From the NCBI RefSeq assembly GCF_004959935.1, contig NZ_SMYN01000003.1, forward strand, positions 62,001 through 126,000: 64,000 nt of DNA, read 5' to 3'. This document shows positions 37,489 to 47,202 of this stretch, one piece after another. The notes under the pieces are model-generated. The model had not been told where the DNA came from. It saw only the letters and a program-made list of their open reading frames with translations, and searched no databases. A program made the translations under genes and the position numbers. This DNA is from Falsirhodobacter xinxiangensis. Lineage in GTDB: Bacteria > Pseudomonadota > Alphaproteobacteria > Rhodobacterales > Rhodobacteraceae. Every line of letters begins with the position of its first letter. Position 1 is the stretch's first letter.

Positions 37489-39741
37489 ATGTCCAGAACC
37501 AAGATCACCGACGAAGAAGCGCTTGCCTACCATCTGGAGCCGCGCCCCGGTAAATTCGACATCGTCCCGTCCACGCCCATGGCGACGCAGCGCGATCTTT
37601 CGCTGGCCTATTCCCCCGGTGTCGCGGTCCCGGTGCAGGCGATTGCGGACAATCCCGGCGCGGCCTATGATTACACCACCAAGGGCAATATGGTCGCCGT
37701 GATCTCCAATGGCACGGCGATCCTTGGCATGGGCAATCTGGGCGCGCTGGCGTCCAAGCCGGTGATGGAAGGCAAGGCGGTCCTGTTCAAACGCTTCGCC
37801 GACGTGAACGCCATCGACATCGAACTGGACACCGAGGACGCCGAGGAGATCATCAAGGCCGTCAGCCTGATGGGCCCCACCTTCGGCGGCATCAACCTCG
37901 AAGACATCAAGGCGCCCGAGTGTTTCATCATCGAGCAGCGCCTGAAAGAGATCATGGACATCCCCGTGTTCCATGACGACCAGCATGGCACGGCAGTGAT
38001 CTGCGCCGCGGGCCTGATCAACGCGCTGGAGCTGTCGGGCAAGAAGATCGAAGACGTCCGCATCGTCCTGAACGGCGCGGGCGCTGCCGGTATCGCCTGT
38101 CTGGAGCTGCTCAAATCGATGGGCGCGCAGCATGACAACTGCATCATGTGCGACACCAAGGGCGTCATCTTCGCCGGCCGGACCGAAGGCATGAACCAGT
38201 GGAAGTCGGCCCATGCCGCCAACACCGATCTGCGCACGCTGGAGGAGGCGATGAAGGGCGCGGACGTGTTCCTTGGCGTGTCGGCCAAAGGCGCGGTGAC
38301 GCAGGACATGGTCAAATCCATGGCCGACAACCCGGTCATCTTCGCGATGGCCAACCCCGATCCGGAAATCACGCCCGAAGATGCCCACGCCGTCCGCCCG
38401 GATGCGATCGTGGCGACGGGCCGTTCGGACTACCCGAACCAGGTGAACAACGTCCTCGGCTTCCCCTATCTGTTCCGCGGCGCGCTGGACATCCATGCCC
38501 GCGCGATCAACGACGAGATGAAGATCGCCTGCGCCGAGGCTCTGGCGAAACTCGCGCGCGAGGATGTGCCGGATGAGGTCGCCGTCGCCTATGGGCGCGA
38601 GCTGAGCTTCGGGCGCGACTACATCATCCCGACGCCGTTCGACCCGCGCCTGATCCACGCGCTTCCGCCCGCCGTCGCCAAGGCCGGGATCGAAACCGGC
38701 GTGGCCCGGCGCGAGATCGACCTTGCTGCCTATGAAGCGCAGCTGAAATCGCGCATGGACCCGACCGCCTCGATCCTGCAGGGCATCCATGCCCGCGCGA
38801 AATCGGCGCAGGCGCGGATGATCTTTGCCGAAGGGGACGATCCGCGCGTGCTGCGCGCCGCCGTCGCCTATCAGCGGGCAGGTCTGGGCCGCGCGCTGGT
38901 CGTGGGCCGCGAGGGCGACGTGAAGGAGAAGCTGGAGACGGCGGGCCTTGGCGATGCCGTGCGCGAGCTGGAGGTGGTGAACGCCGCCAACACCCCGCAT
39001 CTGGAAGCCTACAAGGAGTTCCTCTATTCCCGCCTTGGCCGCAGCGGCTTCGACACGCATGACATCCGCCGTCTGGTGGGGCGCGACCGTCACGTCTTCT
39101 CGGCGCTGATGTTGGAGCATGGGCATGGCGACGGGCTGGTGACCGGGGCCACGCGCAAATCGGCGCATGTGCTGTCGGCCATCAACCACGTCTTCGATGC
39201 CACCCCCGGTTCGGGCGCGGCGGGGGTGACGGCGCTGCTGCACAAGGGCCGCATCGTGCTGATTTCGGACACGCTTGTCCATGAATGGCCCGAGGCCGAG
39301 GATCTGGCCGATATCGCGGAACGCGCGGCGGGGGTGGCCCGCAACCTCGGCCTCGATCCGCGGGTGGCCTTCGTGTCGTTCTCGACTTTCGGCTCGCCCA
39401 AATCGGAACGGGCGGTCAAGCTGGGACAGGCGCCGAAAGTTCTGGACGCGCGCGGCGTCGATTTCGAGTATGATGGCGAGATGACCGTGGACGTGGCGCT
39501 GAACGCCGCGCAGATGGCGAACTATCCCTTCTGCCGCCTGACGGGGCCTGCCAACGTGCTGGTCGTCCCGGCGCGGCACTCGGCCTCGATCTCGGTCAAG
39601 CTGATGCAGGAGATGGCGGGCGCGACGGTGATCGGCCCGATCCTGACCGGGGTGCCGAAACCGATCCAGATCTGCTCGACCAGTGCGACGGTGAACGATA
39701 TCGTCAACATGGCGGTCATGGCGGCCTGCAAGGTGGGATGA
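37489..39741 (+). CDS. maeB: NADP-dependent malic enzyme with phosphotransacetylase-like C domain (MaeB)
   Basis: A 750-residue MaeB. Residues 1 to about 430 are the malic enzyme (SLAYSPGVAVP, the NAD(P) loop GAGAAGIACLELL, FGGINLEDIKAPECF); the rest is a PTA-like domain (AQARMIFAEGDDPRV, GLVTGATRK) that in this family is catalytically inactive but sets acetyl-CoA sensitivity and oligomerisation. It decarboxylates malate to pyruvate with NADPH production. ATG 37489 has AAGGGGA upstream. The ribokinase-like gene starts on the next base after the stop. Confidence 0.93.
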   Translation: MSRTKITDEEALAYHLEPRPGKFDIVPSTPMATQRDLSLAYSPGVAVPVQAIADNPGAAYDYTTKGNMVAVISNGTAILGMGNLGALASKPVMEGKAVLFKRFADVNAIDIELDTEDAEEIIKAVSLMGPTFGGINLEDIKAPECFIIEQRLKEIMDIPVFHDDQHGTAVICAAGLINALELSGKKIEDVRIVLNGAGAAGIACLELLKSMGAQHDNCIMCDTKGVIFAGRTEGMNQWKSAHAANTDLRTLEEAMKGADVFLGVSAKGAVTQDMVKSMADNPVIFAMANPDPEITPEDAHAVRPDAIVATGRSDYPNQVNNVLGFPYLFRGALDIHARAINDEMKIACAEALAKLAREDVPDEVAVAYGRELSFGRDYIIPTPFDPRLIHALPPAVAKAGIETGVARREIDLAAYEAQLKSRMDPTASILQGIHARAKSAQARMIFAEGDDPRVLRAAVAYQRAGLGRALVVGREGDVKEKLETAGLGDAVRELEVVNAANTPHLEAYKEFLYSRLGRSGFDTHDIRRLVGRDRHVFSALMLEHGHGDGLVTGATRKSAHVLSAINHVFDATPGSGAAGVTALLHKGRIVLISDTLVHEWPEAEDLADIAERAAGVARNLGLDPRVAFVSFSTFGSPKSERAVKLGQAPKVLDARGVDFEYDGEMTVDVALNAAQMANYPFCRLTGPANVLVVPARHSASISVKLMQEMAGATVIGPILTGVPKPIQICSTSATVNDIVNMAVMAACKVG

Positions 39742-40590
39742 ATGGCGATCTGGAACTTCGGCTCGATAAACCTCGATCACGTCTATCGCGTTCCGCATCT
39801 GGTCAATCCGGGCGAGACGCTTCAGGCCAGCGATTACAAGGTCGGGCTGGGGGGAAAGGGCGCGAACCAGTCCGTCGCCGCGGCGCGGGCCGGGGCGCGC
39901 TGCCTGCATCTGGGCGCCGTCGGCCATGACGGCGCCTGGGCGCGCGAGGTTCTGGCCGCCGCCGGAGTGGACGTGCGCCACATCGCCGTGACCGACACGC
40001 CCACGGGCCATGCGATCATCAACGTCGATCCGGGGGCGGAGAATTCCATCGTGATCTTCCCCGGCGCGAACCGGGTGCTGGCCGCGCCGGACCTTGCCGG
40101 AGCCGCGGCGGGCGATCTTCTGCTTTTGCAGAACGAAACCTCGGCACAGGCAGAGGCCGCCGCCGCCGGGGCTGCGCGGGGGATGCGCGTGATCTATTCT
40201 GCCGCGCCCTTCGATCCCGAGGCGGTGCGCGCGGTGCTGCCGCATGTCTCGCTTCTGGTGATGAACGCGGTCGAGGCGCGATCCCTGCGCGCCGCGATGG
40301 GCGAGGTCCCCCCGGTCGAGATGATCGTGACCAGCGGGGCCGAAGGCGCGGAATGGATCGGACAGCACCCGCTGCACGTCCCGGCCTTCGGCGTCGATCC
40401 CGTGGACACGACGGGCGCGGGTGACTGTTTCGCAGGCACGCTTGCCGCCGCGCTGGACATGGGCGAAGGGGCCGAAGGCGCGATGCTGCGCGCCTCTGCC
40501 GCCGCTGCGCTTCAGGTCACACGACACGGCGCTGCCGACGCCATGCCCACCGCAGCCGAGGTCGAGACATTCCTGGCCCAGATGACTTGA
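39742..40590 (+). CDS. PfkB-family carbohydrate kinase (ribokinase-like)
   Basis: A 282-residue PfkB kinase. NFGSINLDHVYRVPHLVNPGET is the N-terminal lid pattern, GLGGKGANQSVAAARAGA is PfkB motif 1 and DTTGAGDCFAGTL (catalytic Asp) is motif 2. Motif wording resembles ribokinase, but no ribose transporter or regulator is nearby, so the substrate is uncertain. The ATG directly abuts the maeB stop, suggesting co-transcription with an unrelated metabolic gene. Followed by 232 non-coding bases before argG, in which only the argG terminator was recognised. Confidence 0.82.
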   Translation: MAIWNFGSINLDHVYRVPHLVNPGETLQASDYKVGLGGKGANQSVAAARAGARCLHLGAVGHDGAWAREVLAAAGVDVRHIAVTDTPTGHAIINVDPGAENSIVIFPGANRVLAAPDLAGAAAGDLLLLQNETSAQAEAAAAGAARGMRVIYSAAPFDPEAVRAVLPHVSLLVMNAVEARSLRAAMGEVPPVEMIVTSGAEGAEWIGQHPLHVPAFGVDPVDTTGAGDCFAGTLAAALDMGEGAEGAMLRASAAAALQVTRHGAADAMPTAAEVETFLAQMT

Positions 40591-40780
40591 CCTTTCGGAC
40601 ATGTCCTATACGTCAGTCGGACACGCAAAGGTTGTAAGTGGCGGATTTTACCTGACATTCCCGTGATGATACGAGACTTTTGCAGACCTCGGCATAACTG
40701 GTCACCCGGCCCGGCCAGTGCATTAACGAGTTGTTAAAGTCGTCCAGAGTTCTTGATTTCGAGTGACCATTGCAATCATG

Positions 40781-40806
40781 AAAAGGGGCGCCCGAGGGCG
40801 CCCCTT
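40781..40806 (-). terminator. Rho-independent terminator of argG
   Basis: A 10-bp perfect stem AAGGGGCGCC / GGCGCCCCTT (40783-40792 and 40797-40806) with a 4-base loop. Read on the minus strand it ends in a TTTT run and lies 16 bases past the argG stop. Confidence 0.78.
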
Positions 40807-40822
40807 GTTTCGTTCAAGCCGG

Positions 40823-42046
40823 TCACTTGACCCGCGCGTTCCGCGTGGCCAGCAGCTTCAGCCGCAGCGCGTTCAGCCGGATGAAGCCTGCCGCATCCTT
40901 CTGGTCGTAAGCGCCGGCGTCTTCCTCGAAGGTCACATGCGCCTCGGAATACAGCGAATGGTCCGACCAGCGGCCAACGGTCGTCGCCAGCCCCTTGTAG
41001 AGTTTCAGGCGAACGGTCCCCGTCACATGCTCCTGGCTCTTGTCGATCAGCGCCTGAAGCATCTCGCGCTCGGGCGAGAACCAGAAGCCATTATAGATCA
41101 GCTCCGCGTAACGCGGCATGATCGAATCCTTGAGATGGCCCGCGCCGCTGTCCAGCGTGATCTGCTCGATCCCGCGGTGGGCTTCCAGCAGAACGGTGCC
41201 GCCGGGGGTTTCATAGATGCCGCGCGACTTCATGCCGACGAAACGGTTCTCCACGAAGTCCAGACGGCCGATGCCATGACGGCCCCCAAGCTCGTTCAGC
41301 TTGGTCAGGATCGTGGCGGGCGACATCGCCTCGCCGTTGATCGCGACGGCGTCGCCCTTCTCGAAGGTGATCTCGATGAATTCGGGCGTGTCCGGCGCGT
41401 CTTCCGGCGACACGGTGCGCTGATAGACGTATTCGGGCGCGGCCTCGGCGGGGTTCTCCAGCGCCTTGCCTTCGGACGAGGTGTGCAGCAGGTTCGCGTC
41501 CACGCTGAACGGCGCTTCGCCGCGCTTGTCCTTGGCGATCGGGATCTGGTTCGCCTCGGCAAACTCGATCAGCTTGGTGCGGCTGGTCAGGTCCCACAGA
41601 CGCCACGGCGCGATGACCTTGATCTCGGGGTTCAGCGCATAGGCAGACAGTTCGAACCGGACCTGATCGTTGCCCTTGCCGGTCGCGCCATGCGCCACGG
41701 CATCGGCACCGACCTCGCGCGCGATCTCCACCAACCGTTTGGAGATCAGCGGCCGCGCGATGGACGTGCCCAGCAGATACAGCCCCTCGTACAGCGCGTT
41801 GGCGCGGAACATCGGGAAAACGAAATCGCGCACGAATTCCTCGCGCACGTCTTCGATATAGATGTTCTCGGGCGCGATCCCCAGCAGTTCCGCCTTGGCG
41901 CGCGCCGGTTCCAGTTCCTCGCCCTGGCCCAGATCGGCGGTGAAGGTCACCACCTCGCAGCCATATTCGGTCTGAAGCCATTTGAGGATGATAGAGGTGT
42001 CCAGACCACCGGAATAGGCAAGGACGACTTTCTTGGGCGCGGACAT
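40823..42046 (-). CDS. argG: Argininosuccinate synthase
   Basis: A 407-residue ATP-dependent ligase joining citrulline and aspartate. The PP-loop SGGLDTS is at 12-18, with [24 protein letters not shown] and [29 protein letters not shown] following in family order. The ATG at 42044-42046 has GGAG 6 bases upstream; a longer in-frame start at 42106 is not needed. Monocistronic with a clear terminator. Confidence 0.95.
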   Translation of the reverse strand: MSAPKKVVLAYSGGLDTSIILKWLQTEYGCEVVTFTADLGQGEELEPARAKAELLGIAPENIYIEDVREEFVRDFVFPMFRANALYEGLYLLGTSIARPLISKRLVEIAREVGADAVAHGATGKGNDQVRFELSAYALNPEIKVIAPWRLWDLTSRTKLIEFAEANQIPIAKDKRGEAPFSVDANLLHTSSEGKALENPAEAAPEYVYQRTVSPEDAPDTPEFIEITFEKGDAVAINGEAMSPATILTKLNELGGRHGIGRLDFVENRFVGMKSRGIYETPGGTVLLEAHRGIEQITLDSGAGHLKDSIMPRYAELIYNGFWFSPEREMLQALIDKSQEHVTGTVRLKLYKGLATTVGRWSDHSLYSEAHVTFEEDAGAYDQKDAAGFIRLNALRLKLLATRNARVK

Positions 42047-42137
42047 CGGCGGCTCCATGAACGGGGACATTCGGGTCGCGATAGCCAGTTTCCACCTGCG
42101 TTTCAAGCGGGGCTTGCCTTTTCGTCATCCCGTTGTC

Positions 42138-43394
42138 ATGCCTTCGCGCATGGAAAACTTCGCATCAGACGCCCGCGCCGCCACCCTTGCCCTGCGTGAT
42201 CTGTTCGATCAGACGCCGCTGCAACGGAACGACTTCCTGTCCGCCCGGTTCGGCGCCGAGATTTGGCTGAAGCGCGAAGATCTGACGCCGGTCCGCAGCT
42301 ACAAGCTGCGGGGGGCGTTCAACGCGATGCGCAAGATGCGGGTAAGCGATCCGGACCAGCAGCTTTTCGTCTGCGCCAGCGCCGGAAACCACGCGCAGGG
42401 CATGGCCTTCTGCTGCCGCCATTTCGGGGTGAAGGGCGCGATCTTCATGCCCATCACCACGCCGCAGCAGAAGATCGACAAGACCCGCGCCTTCGGGGGC
42501 GAGTTCGTCGAAATCGTGCTGACGGGCGACTATTTCGACCAGACGCTTGCGGCCGCCAAGGCATGGTGCGCCGACCGGGGCGCGCATTTCCTTGCCCCCT
42601 TCGACGATGACGACGTGATCGAAGGCCAGGCCTCGGTCGCGGTCGAGATGATGGAGCAGCTTGGCCGTGCGCCCGACATGGTCGTGCTGCCGGTGGGCGG
42701 CGGCGGTCTTGCCTCGGGCGTCACGAAATACCTGCACACTCTGGGCGAGCAGACCGAGTTCCGCTTCGTCGAACCCGTGGGCGGGGCCAGCCTGACGGCG
42801 GCGCTGAAGGCGGGCCATCCGGTGCAGCTCAACAAGGTGGACAGTTTCGTCGATGGTGCCTCTGTCGCGCGGTTGGGCGAGCGGACGTATGAGGCGCTGA
42901 AATGGGCGTCGCCCGATCAGGTCCTGCTGGCCCCCGAAGACCGCATCTGCGTGACCATGCTGGAAATGCTGAACGTCGAGGGCGTGGTGCTGGAACCTGC
43001 CGGGGCCATGTCGGTGAACGTGCTGGCCGAATTGGGCGACATTTCGGGTCGCACCGTCGTTTGCGTCACATCTGGCGGGAATTTCGATTTCGAACGTCTG
43101 CCCGAGGTCAAGGAGCGCGCCCAGCGTTACACCGGGCTGAAGAAATACTTCATCCTGCGTCTGCCGCAGCGCCCCGGCGCGCTTCGCGATTTCCTTGATA
43201 TGCTGGGGCCGGACGACGACGTGGCGCGGTTCGAATACCTCAAGAAATCGGCGCGCAACTTCGGCTCGATCCTGATCGGGATCGAAACGAAACAGGCCGA
43301 GAACTTCCCGCGCCTGTTCGGCAAGCTGGACGAGCATGGCTTCGCTTACCGCGACATCACCGGCGACGACGTTCTGGCCGAATACCTGATCTGA
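42138..43394 (+). CDS. ilvA: Threonine ammonia-lyase (biosynthetic threonine dehydratase)
   Basis: A 418-residue PLP enzyme making 2-oxobutyrate for isoleucine. The PLP-lysine motif RSYKLRGAF has Lys56; CASAGNHAQG and VGGGGLASG bind the phosphate. The C terminus (about residues 330-418, FILRLPQRPGALRDFLDMLG) is an ACT-like regulatory domain, so feedback control is likely. Starts at 42138 and 42150 are in frame and no Shine-Dalgarno decides between them. Divergent from argG. Confidence 0.92.
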   Translation: MPSRMENFASDARAATLALRDLFDQTPLQRNDFLSARFGAEIWLKREDLTPVRSYKLRGAFNAMRKMRVSDPDQQLFVCASAGNHAQGMAFCCRHFGVKGAIFMPITTPQQKIDKTRAFGGEFVEIVLTGDYFDQTLAAAKAWCADRGAHFLAPFDDDDVIEGQASVAVEMMEQLGRAPDMVVLPVGGGGLASGVTKYLHTLGEQTEFRFVEPVGGASLTAALKAGHPVQLNKVDSFVDGASVARLGERTYEALKWASPDQVLLAPEDRICVTMLEMLNVEGVVLEPAGAMSVNVLAELGDISGRTVVCVTSGGNFDFERLPEVKERAQRYTGLKKYFILRLPQRPGALRDFLDMLGPDDDVARFEYLKKSARNFGSILIGIETKQAENFPRLFGKLDEHGFAYRDITGDDVLAEYLI

Positions 43395-43548
43395 CGGCAC
43401 CCTTCGGGATGTCGTGGATATGGAGCATTCCGTTTCCTGATCCTTGATGCGTTGCAGCGCGTCAAGAAATCGTCGCAAAACTTTCACGTTCCTGTTTCGG
43501 AACCCCGGCACAGGTGCGGCAGACAACCGCATCTTCGGGGACAGATCC

Positions 43549-45711
43549 GTGCAGAAATTCGCGCTCCTGACCTCGGCCATCGCGCTGGCGACCGCCATGC
43601 CCGCAATGGCCGAGACAACCTTCAACCGCATCGCCTCCTTCGCGACGCCGGACAATATGGCGGAGGGCGAGGATCGCGCCCTTCCGACCTCGGCCGAAAT
43701 CATCTCGGTTTCCGAAGACGGCAACACCATCGTCTATTCCGACAGCCCGCTGGGCGTTCTGGGCTTTCTGGACATCACCGATGGCAAAAATCCCAAACCG
43801 CTGGGCAATGTCGCGATGGAGGGCGAGCCGACCACGGCGGTCATCATCGGCAACCGCGTCTTCGTCGGCGTGGACACGTCGGAATCCTTCACCGATCCCT
43901 CGGGCCAGCTTCGCGTGCTGGATCTGGAAACGGAAGAAGTGCTTGAATCCTGCGATCTGGGCGGCCAGCCGGATTCCGTCGCCAAGGCGAAGGATGGCAG
44001 CTTTCTGGCCATCGCAATCGAAAACCAGCGCGACGAGGATGTGAACGACGGCGCGCTGCCGCAGCTTCCTGCCGGTTATGTCGTCAAGCTGCCGGTCGCC
44101 AATGGCGAGCTGGACTGCGAAGGGATGCAGAAGATCGACCTGACCGGCCTTGCTGCCGTCGGCAGCGACGATCCCGAGCCGGAATATGTCGACATCAACG
44201 AGAACGGCGAAATCGTCGTCACGATGCAGGAAAACAACCACATCGCCGTCATCGGCGCCGATGGCACGGTCACCTCGCATTTCAGCGCCGGGACCGTGAC
44301 GCTGGAGGGCGTGGACGCCAAGGACAATGGCGAGCTGTCCTTCACCGAGACGCTGGCCGATGTTCCGCGCGAACCCGATGGCGTCAAATGGATCGACGAC
44401 GCCCATTTCGCCACGGCGAACGAGGGCGATTACGAAGGCGGATCGCGCGGCTGGACGATCTTCAACCGCGACGGAACGGTGGTTTACGAATCCGGCGCGT
44501 CCTTTGAACGTGCGGTGGCCGAGATCGGCCACTATCCCGAAAAGCGTTCCGACGCCAAAGGGGTCGAGCTGGAGTCGATCGAGGTCGCGACCTTCAACGG
44601 CACGCCCTATGTCTTCGTCGTGTCGGAACGCGCTTCGGTCATCGGCGTCTATGACGTGACGGACCCGTCGCAGCCGGGGCTGACGCAGATCCTGCCCTCG
44701 GGTGTCAGCCCGGAAGGTCTGGTCGCGATCCCGTCCCGCAACCTGCTGGTGTCGGCCAACGAGGCCGACCTTGGCGAAGACGGCGGCGCGCGTGCCCATG
44801 TCATGCTGTTCGAGGCCGGGGAAGGCCCTGCGGCCTATCCGATGATCACCTCGGCCGGGTCCGAGGAGCTGATCGGCTGGGGCGCGCTTTCGGGTCTGGC
44901 GGCAGGCGAAGCAGCCGGCCAGCTTTTCGCCGTGTCCGACAGCGTCTATGGCAACCAACCTGCGATCTTCACCATCGACGCGACCCAGACGCCCGCGCGC
45001 ATCACGAACAAGCTGATCGTGACCCGCAACGGCCACCCGGCACAGAAGCTGGACATCGAAGGCATCGCGACCGACGGCAAGGGCGGCTTCTGGCTCGCCT
45101 CCGAGGGGCGCGACGACCGTCTGATCCCCCACGCGATCTACAACGTGAACGCCAAGGGCGAGATCAAGACCGAGGTCGCGCTTCCGGCCGAGGCTCTGGA
45201 AGGTCAGACCCGCTATGGTTTCGAAGGCATCGCGGTGCAGGGCGATCTGGTCTGGGTCGTCGTGCAGCGTGAATGGAACGATGCAGACGGTCAGGTCAAG
45301 CTGATGGCCTATGACACGGATGCCAAGGAATGGGTCGGCGCCGTCGCCTATCCGCTGGAAGCGGCAGAGACCGGATGGATGGGCCTGTCGGAGCTGACCA
45401 TCGACGGCGACTGGGCCTATGTGATCGAGCGCGACAACCTGATCGGCGCGGCGGCGGTCACGAAAAAGCTTTTCCGCTTCCCAGTCTCCGAACTGACCGC
45501 AACCGCCTTCGGCGAAACGCTACCGGTCGTGACCAAGGAAGAAGTTCACGACTTCATTCCCGACTTGAAGAAGCTGAACGGATACGTCCTCGACAAGGTC
45601 GAAGGCTTCGCCATCGACGCGGACGGTATCGGCTGGGTGGTCACCGACAATGACGGCGTGGACGACTCCTCGGGCGAGACGCTGTTCTGGTCCATCGGAC
45701 AGATGAACTGA
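43549..45711 (+). CDS. Secreted phytase-like / esterase-like beta-propeller protein
   Basis: A 720-residue exported protein. A signal peptide covers residues 1 to about 21 (cut after AMA, followed by ETTFNR). The first half has repeated LVIVD-type beta-propeller blades (VLGFLDITDGKNP, VIGVYDVTDPSQPG); the second half has the phytase-like domain (LDIEGIATDGKGGFWLASEGRDD, RYGFEGIAVQGDLVWVVVQREW, DKVEGFAIDADGIGWVVTDNDG). Proteins of this type are annotated as esterase-like activity of phytase family; substrate is unknown, possibly a phosphate or sugar ester. The GTG start at 43549 is chosen because it begins the signal peptide and has GGGGA 7 bases upstream. The protein is acidic, as expected for the periplasm or outside the cell. 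Confidence 0.82.
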   Translation: MQKFALLTSAIALATAMPAMAETTFNRIASFATPDNMAEGEDRALPTSAEIISVSEDGNTIVYSDSPLGVLGFLDITDGKNPKPLGNVAMEGEPTTAVIIGNRVFVGVDTSESFTDPSGQLRVLDLETEEVLESCDLGGQPDSVAKAKDGSFLAIAIENQRDEDVNDGALPQLPAGYVVKLPVANGELDCEGMQKIDLTGLAAVGSDDPEPEYVDINENGEIVVTMQENNHIAVIGADGTVTSHFSAGTVTLEGVDAKDNGELSFTETLADVPREPDGVKWIDDAHFATANEGDYEGGSRGWTIFNRDGTVVYESGASFERAVAEIGHYPEKRSDAKGVELESIEVATFNGTPYVFVVSERASVIGVYDVTDPSQPGLTQILPSGVSPEGLVAIPSRNLLVSANEADLGEDGGARAHVMLFEAGEGPAAYPMITSAGSEELIGWGALSGLAAGEAAGQLFAVSDSVYGNQPAIFTIDATQTPARITNKLIVTRNGHPAQKLDIEGIATDGKGGFWLASEGRDDRLIPHAIYNVNAKGEIKTEVALPAEALEGQTRYGFEGIAVQGDLVWVVVQREWNDADGQVKLMAYDTDAKEWVGAVAYPLEAAETGWMGLSELTIDGDWAYVIERDNLIGAAAVTKKLFRFPVSELTATAFGETLPVVTKEEVHDFIPDLKKLNGYVLDKVEGFAIDADGIGWVVTDNDGVDDSSGETLFWSIGQMN

Positions 45712-45731
45712 TCCGGGCTGAGTTTCCGATG

Positions 45732-45763
45732 AAGCCTCGCGGGCGCCCTCCCGCGAGGCTTTT
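45732..45763 (+). terminator. Rho-independent terminator of the phytase-like gene
   Basis: A 12-bp stem AAGCCTCGCGGG / CCCGCGAGGCTT (45732-45743 and 45750-45761) with a 6-base loop, followed by TT and a further T-rich stretch, 21 bases after the stop. Confidence 0.82.
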
Positions 45764-45843
45764 GCTTTGTGCCAGGTCGGAGCGGTCTTTCCAATCTGAC
45801 GTAATCCGGGCGAAGATCATGCCGATCACTCCGGTAGAGAGCC

Positions 45844-46464
45844 ATGTCACTGCCATACGCACGCCTCGCGGACCCCATGTCCTGTCTGCTGCCGCAGATT
45901 GTGCAGACACCGCGGCTTCAACTTCGTCCTGCCGTCATGGATGACGCCACAGCGGTCGCACAGGCAAGGCGCGAAAGCTATGCGGAGCTTTCGCCGTGGT
46001 TTCACCAGTCGATGGGTAAGGTGGATCAGGAGGGCGATGCGCAGTGGCAGTCGGAGCGTCTGGCACAAGACGTGGAAGCCGCCAATCGACGCGAACGACT
46101 GTCATATCTTGCGTGGGCTTCAGGTCGTTGCGTTGGAGCCGTCGATCTCATGCCGATCTGGCGACGAGGCCAATTCCGTCTGTCCTACTGGGTGCGATCC
46201 TCTGCCTCCGGACAAGGATATGGGGCAGAGGCGGTCAATGCAATGATACGGGCCGCGTTCGAGCTTTGGGATGCCCGCTTAGCGACAACGGGTCACGCGG
46301 CCCCTAATGCAGCGAGCGCTCGCTTGGCGCAGAAGCTGGGCTTCCGGCAGATAGCCCGCCAACCGCTGGGTTGTGAAATGCCCAATGGCCTTCTGGTTGA
46401 CGGCATTGCCTACGCCATTGAGGACGTAGCTGTATTGCCACCGCTGAAAGCTTCATGGAGCTGA
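45844..46464 (+). CDS. GNAT-family N-acetyltransferase
   Basis: A 206-residue acetyltransferase of the RimJ/RimL type: QTPRLQLRPAVMDDATAVAQARRESYAELSPW at 21-52, LSYWVRSSASGQGYGAEAV as the acetyl-CoA (motif A) region, and NAASARLAQKLGFRQIARQ as motif B. The protein substrate cannot be named. A sampled line (46081-46140) is 58 percent GC and wobble use is looser than in neighbours, compatible with recent acquisition. A shorter start at 45877 is possible. Confidence 0.85.
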   Translation: MSLPYARLADPMSCLLPQIVQTPRLQLRPAVMDDATAVAQARRESYAELSPWFHQSMGKVDQEGDAQWQSERLAQDVEAANRRERLSYLAWASGRCVGAVDLMPIWRRGQFRLSYWVRSSASGQGYGAEAVNAMIRAAFELWDARLATTGHAAPNAASARLAQKLGFRQIARQPLGCEMPNGLLVDGIAYAIEDVAVLPPLKASWS

Positions 46465-46516
46465 ATGGCAGTTCTGTCCTAAAACCACCGGCAGTCGAAC
46501 GCTCGGAACCGATGCG

Positions 46517-46930
46517 CTACAGCCCAGCCATCTTGCGGATCGTCTTCCATTCGTCCGCGGTCACCGGCTGCACCGACAGCCGCGAGTTGTTGACCAGCAC
46601 CATGTCCTTCAGCGCGGGCGTGGTTTTGCAATCTTCCAGCGTCACCGGGACCTTTACAGGCTCTACTGCGCGGATCATCACGCAGTCCCAGCGAGGGTCT
46701 TCGGTCGTGCTGTCAGGCTCGCTCTCGCGGCAGACTTCGACGATGCCGACAACTTCCTTGCCGATGTTGGAGTGATAGAAGAACCCGAGGTCCCCCACCT
46801 TCATCGCCCGCATGAAATTGCGCGCCTGATAGTTGCGCACGCCGCCCCATTCTTCACCCTCGGCGCCTTTGGCGACCTGCTGGTCCCAGCTCCAGGTGTC
46901 CGGCTCGGACTTGAAAAGCCAGTAGTTCAT
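46517..46930 (-). CDS. EVE domain protein
   Basis: A 137-residue EVE-fold (PUA-like) protein beginning [18 protein letters not shown] with GVRNYQARNFMRAMKVGDLGFFYHSN, the canonical EVE pattern. EVE domains read modified bases in DNA or RNA; this short stand-alone form is common in proteobacteria and its ligand is unknown. The start at 46928-46930 overlaps the YciI-like gene by 4 bases. Confidence 0.93.
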   Translation of the reverse strand: MNYWLFKSEPDTWSWDQQVAKGAEGEEWGGVRNYQARNFMRAMKVGDLGFFYHSNIGKEVVGIVEVCRESEPDSTTEDPRWDCVMIRAVEPVKVPVTLEDCKTTPALKDMVLVNNSRLSVQPVTADEWKTIRKMAGL

Positions 46931-47202
46931 CCGATGACCTTCTTCCATTCGATGATCTGCACATCCTCGAACAGACCGGCCTTGGCATAGGGGTCGTTCG
47001 CGGCCCAGTCCTTGGCCACGTCCAGATCCTCCACCAGCAGGATGACCAGTGATCCGGCCATCTCGCCCTTGTCGTTCAGAAGCGGGCCGGCGCTTTCAAC
47101 CACGCCCGAGGCTTCGATATGCGCCAGATGCGCGGCACGGTTGTCCATCCGGGTTTGCAGATGGCCGGATTTGTCACGGCAGATCAGGGCGACGCGCATC
47201 AT
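46927..47202 (-). CDS. YciI-family protein
   Basis: A 91-residue YciI-like alpha/beta protein (ferredoxin-like fold): [63 protein letters not shown]. The conserved His-Asp pair region (RxxHLxHI and [10 protein letters not shown]) is present. Enzymatic role is unclear in the family. Overlaps gpsA and the EVE gene by 4 bases each, forming a tsaD-gpsA-yciI-EVE operon. Confidence 0.9.
   Translation of the reverse strand: MMRVALICRDKSGHLQTRMDNRAAHLAHIEASGVVESAGPLLNDKGEMAGSLVILLVEDLDVAKDWAANDPYAKAGLFEDVQIIEWKKVIG

Noticed and set aside
37462-40602. 1046-codon minus-strand open frame opposite maeB and the kinase
   Set aside because: It spans two well-recognised plus-strand genes and shows no domain content.
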